Shown piece after piece: positions 1-7,344 of a stretch of 13,426 bases of DNA. The notes beneath the pieces were generated by a model. The model had not been told where the DNA came from and did not search any database. It worked only from the letters and a program-made list of their open reading frames with translations. A program made the position numbers and the translations under genes. The stretch lies in the NCBI GenBank assembly GCA_023091735.1, contig JALKBU010001269.1, positions 1 through 13,426 on the forward strand, given 5' to 3'. This DNA comes from Trichomonas tenax. Taxonomy: Eukaryota; Parabasalia; Trichomonadida; Trichomonadidae. The first letter of the stretch is position 1, and each line of letters starts with the position of its first letter.

Positions 1-130
1 AGAATCAATAACAATGATTTTATCATGAAAATGTTTAGAAAAAAACTCCTTTAGTTTCGGAACATGAAATAAATGAAATACCAAAAAATAGCATTGGCAC
101 TTTTTATAAATAAATTTATCAAAAAAATAA

Positions 131-379
131 CTAAAATACTTGACCGCTTTTTGAGATGTGTCCGATGATACTGACATCATCATCGTCGTCATGGAATGAA
201 ATGAAATCGTCTGCATCACTCAAAATGGCGTCACCAAAGAACTCAATACGATTTATGGCAATGCATGGTGGATTGCCAGGGCATGCATCATTCTGGATAA
301 GACGAACATGCTTACCGATGTACTCTTTATCAAATTTGTATGTCTTCTCATTGCACCGACGTATAACATATTTATCCAT
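131..379 (-). pseudogene. C-terminal remnant of an F5/8 type C (discoidin-like) domain protein
   Basis: The 82-residue reading frame carries the end of an F5/8 type C domain: 'YIGKHVRLIQ' near residues 20-29, then 'PPCIAINRIEFFGD' near residues 37-50. This matches the last two strands of the domain (family pattern: R-x-I-R-x-x-Q-x-G ... L-x-x-x-x-I-E-x-x-G). It is followed by an acidic tail with a run of five Asp (FHDDDDDVSII). The family is usually several hundred residues long in trichomonads, often with an N-terminal BTB domain, and binds ligands or partners through the discoidin fold. Here the frame is open for only 12 codons above the ATG before a stop, and no earlier part of the domain is visible. 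I therefore read it as a truncated relic rather than a complete small gene. A short expressed protein cannot be excluded. Confidence 0.55.
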
Positions 380-539
380 TAAAATGTCTAAATCAATGAC
401 ATTTAAATTGATATTTCAATAAAATTTCGAAAATTAGCAAAATTCAATCTGAATAATGGACATATAATATATGTCTAAAATGCATTTTCACACTATTTGA
501 GTTTGTCATAAATTCAAATTTGTGATTTTAATTCATTTA

Positions 540-800
540 AAGAAAAATGCATGAATCGAACGCTCATTCCCGTTCCACCATGATCATCAACAAAACATAA
601 AATTTTGTAAAAGAATTACATTTGAGGATCACTTCATCTTTCTGATAACTTTCAACATCATTTGTCGGCAGTGTTAGATATGTGTGTTATTGTGCGATAT
701 TCCTTCATTTTGCGATCGAATTATCAAAGCTGATATTTGATCATTACGTTAGCTATTTTGCGCAGAAGTATATTGACTTCATTTTTTGGAATTTAGCGAC
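540..800 (-). pseudogene. Possible decayed coding tract, family unknown
   Basis: Reading the minus strand gives protein-like segments in successive frames: 'FDRKMKEYRTITHISNTADK' (stops before and after), then 'NDVESYQKDEVILKCNSFTK', then 'VDDHGGTGMSVRFMHF'. Together they could be one degraded reading frame with two frameshifts, on the same strand as and upstream of the F5/8 type C remnant. I do not recognise the family. An alternative is the 88-codon open frame on the plus strand (682-948), which is hydrophobic and equally unrecognised. The call rests only on the look of the translations. Confidence 0.2.
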
Positions 801-1211
801 CAAAATTGATGAATTTAGAATGTTATACATATATGCGATATACACAGATGCCTTTAGTTACCCGGCCAAAGGGTGCACCTTTTTTATCAATTTTTTTGAC
901 ACTTATCGTCTATATATGGCTATAATATTGTTAAAAACGATATATTAAATTTTAAAAATTGAAATTATTTGTAAAGTTTGAATTTATTTTTATCTTTACC
1001 TTCCATTTTTAGTTATATTCGTGACCAATCAAGCTTAAACCATTAAACTAAACTCATAACTGGATGGAATTGTGGTCTAGAAATACATTTTCAACTCATA
1101 ATAGTAAATAAAAAAATCTCTATGTTTTTAAATATCATTTTATATACTACTGATTTATCACTGAATGGAATGCAATGATACTTATATATCATGTGCTGCT
1201 TTTTTGTTGAT

Positions 1212-1385
1212 TTAGTTTGAAAATTGTTGCTCAATTGTAAATTGTGGATCAACATAAGCGAAAATAGTAAGATCCAACCCGATAGCATGTATTCCTATTA
1301 TCCCTTAAACATATTGATCATACTGGAATTGCTGTCTGTGAACACTCGAAGTCATTACACCTTTTTGCGCCCATTTGCCAATTAT
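1212..1385 (-). pseudogene. Decayed coding tract with one internal stop, family unknown
   Basis: A single minus-strand frame runs for 57 codons with one internal TAA. Its first half contains 'GKWAQKGVMTSSVHRQQF' and its second half 'GLDLTIFAYVDPQFTIEQQF'. The balanced composition contrasts with the Lys/Asn/Ile/Phe-rich translations of the surrounding spacer. A longer ORF in another frame of the same strand (1091-1288) reads as low-complexity hydrophobic sequence and is probably its shadow. The family is not recognised, and expression as it stands is unlikely. Confidence 0.3.
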
Positions 1386-1598
1386 TTAATTACAATAAAA
1401 TGACAGTAATTGGAGTATATAATATCTACCATTGAAGAGCCTGTAAATTGTTAAATTGTTAAAAACAAACACACAAATAACATTTTGAAAAAGAAAACTA
1501 CAGGAAAATTGTTAAAATTTAAACATGGTCAAGAAAAATTCGAATTTTTTTTCGATTTCTATAATGCATATTATTTTATTAAATATTCATTTCAACTA

Positions 1599-1884
1599 CT
1601 CAGATTTGCCAGCCTTTAGAAAAAAGGGGGATACGACGATAGTGTCACTTTTCTGCAGACAATTATTTGCTTGCTACCAAATCGTCCCTGCCTTCACCCG
1701 AACTTGAATTTTTGCAGCAAGATTTTAGACTATTACACATCCTTGACATTGTGCCACCCTTAACAGCGCTCCTTTTTCCTAAATTCCAAAATTTGGGCTA
1801 TTTGTCAATAATTATCTGCCTTTTTACAGGATATAAAGCATCAATTCGTGCTTCAGATTGACAAATACCTTCCTTGGGGCATTT
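1599..1884 (-). pseudogene. Decayed coding tract with several stops, family unknown
   Basis: One minus-strand frame continues for about 95 codons with only three internal stops, in a locally GC-richer patch. It includes 'CPKEGICQSEARIDALYPVK' near the start and 'PKFWNLGKRSAVKGGTMSR' after the first stop (TAG at 1798-1800). The plus strand also has short open frames here (1525-1707 and 1667-1861), so the coding strand is not certain. It could derive from a mobile element or from an old host gene; I recognise no motif that decides between them. Confidence 0.25.
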
Positions 1885-2466
1885 TCAGGTGCCAATACTT
1901 TATCACCAAATCATATCCACTCCAAGTTTTGCCCTTTTTTGAGCAATTTTTTGTTTTTTTTATCCTCTATGCTGTTTTTCGCTTAATTTTTCATGTATCT
2001 TAGTTTTTTATTGCGAGGGATATTTGATTTTTCGCCATTTTGCTTTCATACATGATGTTTAAGCCGGAAATGGTACTCTTCTTTGATCTTTCAGCAAAAT
2101 AAAAACTTTCTTTAGGCAATTTTCTTTTTGAAAATTTTTTATCTTTTATAATATGTGAATTTATATAGAAAAACCGTAACAATATAATTACATATACACG
2201 TACTGCTATATACTCCAAGCTTTTACATCAAAAATTTAGCACAAAAAATTGCTTCATCTTCGTTTAGATGTACAGCAAATCATTTGCATGAAACTTTTGA
2301 GATAATTGGCAAATAAAAATGAGCATAATTGGTTAAATCAAACAAAAAACTAACTTTTTTAGTAAAAGTGTGTTTTATAGCAATCAAACAGATGAATAAT
2401 GAAGTAGGCATTATAAAAGAAGGCTTTCAAATGTTTATTGAGAACAATATGTAGAAATGAAAAAAA

Positions 2467-3070
2467 TATCGAGATATTTTCTTGAAAAATGAACGGATTT
2501 TTTTGATTCTTTCATGGTTGAAACCCTTAGGTATACCATCGGCAGTAGAAAAGGTTCGAAAGATTAAAAATTGAAAAAGATAATCGAGATTTAATGAGCT
2601 AGTTTTTGGCGTTTTGACGGAATTGAGCGAAGATTGAAGGCTAGTTAGTGTTTGCGTGGGCCAAACTCTATGCCTATGATCGAATTTATGCCCAAATACG
2701 CGATGTTGTCGAGATCTGAGATACAATTATTGAGAAGTTTACTAAAAAACGAACTGTTTTTGAAAACATAGGCTCAGATGAATCCTTACCCCTACATATG
2801 TAGGTTCTTAACGGCAAGATTTTGCATTGTCGTATGAGCTCACCAAATTATCGAAAAAAACTACTTTTAAAGTTGAGTTTAGAGGTGCAGCTTTAGCATA
2901 GAATGGAAGTATATATGATGCCGTTGAAAGCCTTAAGGGCTCAAGAAGCAAAAGGAGGTGGTTATTCCATGGCACCTCGTGCAAACTTCCATCAAAAATG
3001 TAAACTTATCAAATTACGCAGGGGGAACGATAAATTGGTAAAAGTATGGCAAATCTGGGTAATAAGATAA
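2467..3070 (+). pseudogene. Plus-strand decayed coding tract, family unknown
   Basis: From 2645 to 3070 one frame runs 141 codons with only three internal stops (TGA at 2717, TAG at 2801, TAG at 2894). Its segments include 'FAWAKLYAYDRIYAQIRDVV' and a final stop-free stretch of 57 codons that is rich in basic residues. Upstream, another plus-strand frame (about 2467-2570) reads 'YRDIFLKNERIFLILSWL', suggesting the relic starts earlier with frameshifts between. The family is not recognised. The competing interpretation is the 99-codon minus-strand ORF at 2427-2726, which overlaps only the first part and shows no domain either. Confidence 0.3.
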
Positions 3071-3102
3071 TCCAAGAAAAACATGCATCATAATTACATA
3101 GA

Positions 3103-3267
3103 ATGCCTGTATTGTATTATCCAATTTTATGCATTAGAGAAAACCAATGTATGCAAATAAGCCTTGGTTTATCAAACGAAAAATTTGTATCATATCACGA
3201 TGACGATGATGAAGTTAGTATCATATCACAAAGAATGACGGAGTTGTTGCAGCTTAACTCGATTTAG
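3103..3267 (+). pseudogene. Short ORF, probable C-terminal gene remnant with acidic tail
   Basis: This 54-codon ORF runs from ATG 3103 to TAG 3265. The first half, 'YYPILCIRENQCMQISLG', resembles the closing strands of a SPRY domain (pattern Y-P-x-x-x-Lx-x-x-x-x-v-x-x-x-G), but the match is weak. The second half, 'FVSYHDDDDEVSII', matches the tail of the F5/8 type C remnant at 131-379 (FISFHDDDDDVSII). The frame is open only to a stop at 3091, so the upstream gene is missing or lies in another frame. I read it as a relic of a longer protein; a functional micro-protein is less likely. Confidence 0.35.
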
Positions 3268-3391
3268 TCATAAATTTATCTAAGTTAAAAAGAAAACCTA
3301 TAATTTATTAAAATATCAAAAATAAATTTTAAAAATCATTTATATAATGAGTTATTGAATGATTTTATAAGATAAGAAAGAAAGAAGTGAA

Positions 3392-3628
3392 ATGAAAAAG
3401 ACAATGTTTTTTATTGCTTTATCTTTATCTGCTTCAGTTGACGTAAAAGGAATCTTTAGCAAACATTATAATGATAAAATTATTGTTATCGATGTCAGTG
3501 GATCATCGAAACAAGATATAAATGATTTAATGCAGCTTACAAAACCTGAATATGCGATTTATCCATGGAATAAGGTCTACGATTGGTGCTCTAACTGCGG
3601 GAAAACCTACGATGTCCATCACATGTAA
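3392..3628 (+). CDS. Small hypothetical protein with possible signal peptide
   Basis: The 78-residue ORF begins with MKKTMFFIALSLSAS, two lysines followed by a short hydrophobic stretch that could act as a signal peptide or signal anchor. The remainder is hydrophilic and ends with a CxxC pair (CSNCGKTY) near residues 67-70. The start is preceded by a purine-rich stretch, and no initiator motif lies within 20 bases. I do not recognise a family. Its last 38 bases overlap, antisense, the 3' end of the broken BspA-like gene. It may be the 5' end of a longer gene now cut off, or a chance ORF; the signal-like N-terminus is the main argument for it being real. Confidence 0.35.
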   Translation: MKKTMFFIALSLSASVDVKGIFSKHYNDKIIVIDVSGSSKQDINDLMQLTKPEYAIYPWNKVYDWCSNCGKTYDVHHM

Positions 3629-4344
3629 GTGTTGTTAGATATGTTTTAGATTTGAACACAGCACGCCTGATTGTTGTAACTGTACTTGGAATAAGGACAG
3701 TTGTACTAGAACCAAAATATTGAGAGATTGTTGTGTTTTGGTTATCAATCAATAATGTTTCATTCAAAAGATAGATACTAGAGTTTGTAGAGAAAAATAT
3801 AAACAGCTTTAGGTGATTGATCAATAACACCACCACCAAGCTCTGTTAAATTAGCTGGAAGATGTATATTCCTTAATTTTTTGCAATTTTTAAATGCTTC
3901 ATCTTCAATCCTATATACGCCAACTGGAATGCGAATTTCAACAAGACCAGAATCTTTGAAAAACGCTTTTGCAATTACAGTCAAACTTGTTGGTAAATCA
4001 ATTGTTGCTAAATTTGGACAATTTGAGAAACAAGTGTCCAAAATCGAATTAATTGAGCTTGGGATTATAATTGTACTTGCATAACAATTACCAAATGCGA
4101 AATTTGCAATTTTCGTTGATGGATTAACTATTGTTATTTTTGTTGCGTGAGAATTTACAAAAGCAGCATTTTCAAAAACAAAGCTTTGGAGAGTATTTAC
4201 AATAGGATGGAAACAATATAATGAATTTGCTCCGGCTTTAATTTCTTCAACAGAAGCTGGTATTGTAATTTGCGGATTCGGGTCCGATACTGTTTTGAGC
4301 TGCCGCTTAGTGTCAGGATCGGCAAACTCAAAATACTTTGACAT
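3591..4344 (-). pseudogene. BspA-like leucine-rich-repeat protein, frameshifted
   Basis: The intact upstream frame (4344 down to 3778, 188 residues) is a run of BspA/TpLRR-type repeats of about 23 residues with the typical 'xxIxIPxSVxxIxxxAFxxC' pattern; examples are 'IIIPSSINSILDTCFSNC' and 'IRIPVGVYRIEDEAFKNC'. In trichomonads this large family supplies candidate surface and adhesion proteins. The repeats continue in the next frame (to a TAG at 3591), with 'LIPSTVTTIRRAVFKSKTYL'. The two frames join if one base is removed from the A5 run at 3793-3797, so this is either a one-base frameshift mutation or a homopolymer sequencing error. No signal peptide or membrane segment is visible at the chosen ATG. 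The C-terminus ends shortly after the last repeat, so the protein is also short for the family. The Sel1-repeat gene lies 151 bp upstream on the same strand. Confidence 0.75.
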
Positions 4345-4401
4345 TTAACTTTACATTAACAATAATGTCACTTTTTATTCAATCGTTCTTAACCACCTTT
4401 T

Positions 4402-4420
4402 TAACCTTAATATAAGGTTA
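4402..4420. repeat. Perfect 8-bp inverted repeat with 3-base spacer
   Basis: TAACCTTA-ATA-TAAGGTTA is followed on the plus strand by a T-rich run. It lies in the 151-bp gap between the 3' end of the Sel1-repeat gene and the start of the BspA-like gene, about 60 bp upstream of the latter's ATG. It could be a protein-binding palindrome for that promoter or a small hairpin; nothing in the sequence decides. Confidence 0.35.
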
Positions 4421-4495
4421 TTTTTTATTATTAATGTTCGTGTTTTAAAAATTAAGTCATTTCATTAAATACAAAACGTAGATCATTTTTATATT

Positions 4496-6460
4496 TCAAA
4501 ACAACAAAAGCGCTTGAATAGCGACCGTGTTACCGCTCATGGCAGCTTTCTGGAAGAACTTCTTTGCATCTTCAACTTTTCCTTCGCTCTTAAGGATGTT
4601 AGCGTAAAGAAGCTGTGCTTCACTCTGAACTTCGTGGAACTGAGGGCTGACTTCTGGCATCTCTGCTGCGTCCTTAAGCATTTCTATTGCCTTTGGACGT
4701 TCAACAACAACCTTTTCGAGGATATATTTTGCATGTACAACCAGAGCAGGTAGATATTTGCATTGGCTGCATGCATCTAATAACTTAAGTCCTTCTGCTT
4801 CATCCTTGTCAGCTCCATAACCATTCATCAGGATCTGAGCAAGAGCGAACTTAAAGTCTGGTCTGTCTTGTTTTGCACTCTCTCTGAAGAGTTTAACTGC
4901 TGCCTCTATATCGCGCTGTACACCTTCACCATTATATAACATAACGGCATAGTTATGAATAGCGAGAGGGAAGCCTAACTCTGATGCTTTCTTAATAAGA
5001 GCAACGCCATCAGTATCACTTTCCTCGATGGATTTCTTGAAGACTGCTCGTCCATAGAAATACATGATTGCGGTGTCTTCAGGTGCCTGTATATAGAGAT
5101 CTTTGTATACTGTTCCTGCCTTTACAAAGTGCCTCTGAGACCACAGCAAACGAGCATAGTTAAGTCCTCCTATCAATGACTTGTTTCCTAATGCTCTTTT
5201 GTAACATTCTTCGGCTTGTTTAAGATCGATTTCTACACCTCTTCCGAGCTCATATGCTCTACCGAGGTTGTTCAGAGCGGCTCCATCGTCCTTCTCTGCA
5301 AGGCGCAGATAGAGATCAATAGATCTGGACTGGTTTTGAGGCGTAATTTCACCTTTATCACACTCTTCAGCGTAATGAAGCATAGCATCTCTGTGGTCGG
5401 CGTTAGAAGCCTTTTCAAGGCAAATAACAGCCTCAGCATTATCTTTTCCTTTGAGAAATAAATATCTTTGATACAATGATTCAGCATCGTGACCTGTGGC
5501 TTCTGATATGAACTGTTCATATATCTGTTGTGCTTCTGGAAGTTTCTTTTTTGCAAGTTCAATGTATCTTCTTGATTGTGTTGAATCTTTCTGTCTAAGA
5601 AGGATTCCACACTTCATCTGTGCGTGTGGATGTCCTTTGTCTGCTGCTTTAAGCAAATACTCGAGATCCTTTCCATTCTTGTCGCCTTCAATCGCACAGC
5701 CGTATGCATAACACGCTTTCATTAGTCCAGCGTCGGCTGCTGACTTTACGAGTCTAATATACTCTGCTTTGTCTTTAACAGGGTCCAGTGTTAATGAAAG
5801 ATTAAACTGTGCCTGTGGAACGCCTTCATTTGACGCTTCTAATAATAATTTTTGAGCTTCTTCTGTTTTGCCTTTTTCTTTTAGTAGGACCGATAAGTTG
5901 AACTTTGCGATCGAATGGCCGTATTTAACAGCATTTGTATAGTGTTCTATCGCTTCATCTGTTGATTGAGTTAATCCCATAATTCCTTTTTGATAAAATG
6001 ATCCCAAAGCATTCTCCGCGGATCCATTTCCAAGCGAAGCTGCTCTTTTATAAAGGCAAATTGCAGTTTCTGCATCAGCTTTTACAAAAAGACCGTTTTC
6101 GTAAATATGTGCGAGCAAAATTATCGCCGGAATATACTTTGCGTTAGATGCACTGTTCAAAAGTGACATTCCTTTAGTAATATTATTTGAATATGTTTTT
6201 CTGTTTAATATGAGTTTGCCGAGTTTATATTGAGCGGGAGCATAGCCCGAACTCGCCGATTTAGTGAGTAATTCGTTGGCTTGTAGAAGTTTTTCCGTTG
6301 TTTTCTTTTTTGTATAAAGTGTTGATAGCAAATACTGCGCTTCTGCGTTATTATTCATCGCCAGTTCCTCCAAGTCCTTGATTCCTAAGTTTGGGGCCAG
6401 TGTCTTAAATGTCGGGCATGAATCCTGCCTTACGTTCGCTAACGCCGGACCTTCACTCAT
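4496..6460 (-). CDS. Sel1-repeat protein
   Basis: The 654-residue protein is built almost wholly of Sel1-like (TPR-related) helical repeats of 33-38 residues. Clear copies lie near residues 40-72, 75-107, 110-145, 147-183, 394-428 and 498-533; the last two show the classic wording 'ALNNLGRAYELGRGVEIDLK' and 'NYAVMLYNGEGVQRDIEAA'. Such proteins are protein-interaction scaffolds; Hrd3/SEL1L acts in ER-associated degradation and Chs4/Skt5-type members act in cortical signalling. No signal peptide or membrane helix is present, so a cytosolic scaffold is more likely than an Hrd3 orthologue. The start is the first ATG of the frame, preceded by an AT-rich leader. A TAAA sequence 4 bases after the TGA stop fits the trichomonad polyadenylation signal. 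The gene is divergent from the USP7-like gene across 884 bp. The family is clear; the partner is unknown. Confidence 0.9.
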   Translation of the reverse strand: MSEGPALANVRQDSCPTFKTLAPNLGIKDLEELAMNNNAEAQYLLSTLYTKKKTTEKLLQANELLTKSASSGYAPAQYKLGKLILNRKTYSNNITKGMSLLNSASNAKYIPAIILLAHIYENGLFVKADAETAICLYKRAASLGNGSAENALGSFYQKGIMGLTQSTDEAIEHYTNAVKYGHSIAKFNLSVLLKEKGKTEEAQKLLLEASNEGVPQAQFNLSLTLDPVKDKAEYIRLVKSAADAGLMKACYAYGCAIEGDKNGKDLEYLLKAADKGHPHAQMKCGILLRQKDSTQSRRYIELAKKKLPEAQQIYEQFISEATGHDAESLYQRYLFLKGKDNAEAVICLEKASNADHRDAMLHYAEECDKGEITPQNQSRSIDLYLRLAEKDDGAALNNLGRAYELGRGVEIDLKQAEECYKRALGNKSLIGGLNYARLLWSQRHFVKAGTVYKDLYIQAPEDTAIMYFYGRAVFKKSIEESDTDGVALIKKASELGFPLAIHNYAVMLYNGEGVQRDIEAAVKLFRESAKQDRPDFKFALAQILMNGYGADKDEAEGLKLLDACSQCKYLPALVVHAKYILEKVVVERPKAIEMLKDAAEMPEVSPQFHEVQSEAQLLYANILKSEGKVEDAKKFFQKAAMSGNTVAIQALLLF

Positions 6461-7179
6461 TTAAAAAGAAAAAATATAAAACGTGCATCATGTTTGATTA
6501 AATTTCATTGTATTTTAAATCTCTATAACATATGCTTCCCAATTTTCGTGGAATTTTTAGGATTTTGTCAATAAATTGTAAAAATCAAGAATGATAATTT
6601 GCTTTTGGAAGCTTATTTTAGTATATTTATTTTTTAATTCAAAAATTTGAAGATACGTGAAATGGGTTTCTTTCATATCGATGAAAATATATTTTTCTGA
6701 ATTATATTTTCTTTAGTTAAACAGCCTTAAGTACATAACATAACAGCAAAGATGTTTTTGTGACAACTAACAAAGAATCTATTAGTAAATCAAACTCTGT
6801 ATAGATTCCTAAATTTAGTTTCATTACTTAAACAACAATATCGGAACTCAGTTATAGCAAAATGTATTTTAAAACAAATGTCAAATAAATTTCTCTAATC
6901 TGCACTTGTAAAGATTAAAAATTAAATATTTTGAGTAATTTCATTAATACTAAAGTATATTATCGAGTATTTAAGTTCTATGCGATGAGCGAAATTAATC
7001 GTCATCATGATGGTTCAAAAATACGTTGTTTTTTCATGAAGAAATAAGTATCTAACCGTTTTCCCTAACTATTCATAGTAAGATACATTAAGCAAATGAT
7101 ATAATCTAGCCCCTGAACTGTTGGAATGAAGAAAATGAGTTGTGGAATGAGTTCTAAAAGAAAGGAAATTAAATTTTAT

Positions 7180-7228
7180 TTTGTCGTGTAAAATAAAAGT
7201 ATTTGCCATGTAAAATTATTACGACAAA
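7180..7228. repeat. 8-bp inverted repeat flanking a short direct repeat
   Basis: TTTGTCGT at 7180-7187 and ACGACAAA at 7221-7228 are perfect inverted arms around a 33-base loop. Just inside the arms lie two related copies of TGTAAAATWA. The structure sits about 120-165 bases upstream of the USP7-like start codon and could be regulatory, though arms this short arise by chance in AT-rich DNA. Confidence 0.25.
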
Positions 7229-7326
7229 CAAGTTATCGAAAGTGTCACGTAAAGTGGAATATTTTCAACTTTTTTCCAAATTATTCAACAATCGTACTGT
7301 CAACAGTCACAAAAATTGTAACAAAA

Positions 7327-7331
7327 TCATT
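7327..7331 (+). promoter_or_regulatory. Candidate initiator (Inr) of the USP7-like gene
   Basis: TCATT matches the Trichomonas vaginalis initiator consensus TCA+1Y(T/A). The predicted transcription start A at 7329 is 16 bases upstream of ATG 7345, within the usual distance of about 20 bases. A five-base motif has a high chance rate, so its position is the main support. Confidence 0.45.
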
Positions 7332-7344
7332 TTTGACATTATAA

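Larger units (their letters stand above)
380..3390. other. Gene-poor AT-rich zone with decayed coding tracts
   Basis: About 3 kb with no convincing intact gene. Short stretches are noticeably richer in G+C and read as protein-like sequence interrupted by stops and frame changes; they are listed separately. The remaining parts (about 430-530, 800-1210, 1390-1590 and 1960-2460) are AT-rich DNA with homopolymer runs in which I see no gene, RNA or organised repeat. Open frames of 60-90 codons occur here on both strands, but composition and lack of family resemblance suggest most are chance. Confidence 0.5.
6461..7344. promoter_or_regulatory. Divergent intergenic promoter region
   Basis: This 884-bp AT-rich spacer separates the starts of the Sel1-repeat gene (leftward) and the USP7-like gene (rightward), so it must hold both promoters. 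Only the rightward gene has a recognisable initiator. I see no gene in it; the 65-codon frame starting at 7203 overlaps the real start and is a shadow. Confidence 0.55.

Noticed and set aside
682..948. 88-codon plus-strand ORF as a gene
   Set aside because: It is aromatic-rich and hydrophobic with no family features, in AT-rich DNA. It overlaps a minus-strand tract that looks at least as plausible.
2540..2575. GGTTCGAAAG-like T-loop of a tRNA
   Set aside because: No acceptor, D or anticodon stems could be formed around it on either strand.
2427..2726. 99-codon minus-strand ORF as a gene
   Set aside because: No recognisable motif is present, the C-terminus is Phe/Lys/Ile-rich as expected for spacer DNA, and the plus strand of part of the region also reads as coding.
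2930..3000. 'WLFHGTS' in one plus-strand frame, like the PARP catalytic motif
   Set aside because: The frame is only about 33 codons long, with a stop soon after and no further PARP features. The neighbouring frame is more open.
3626..3662. Intron-like signals (GTAAGT ... GAACACAG) at the end of the plus-strand ORF, giving a Cys-rich extension if spliced
   Set aside because: The DNA is better explained as the antisense of BspA-type LRR codons. The 3' signal lacks the full ACTAACACACAG of trichomonad introns, and the 5' site is not the usual GTATGT.
5272..5610. 112-codon minus-strand ORF
   Set aside because: It lies wholly inside the Sel1-repeat gene in another frame.
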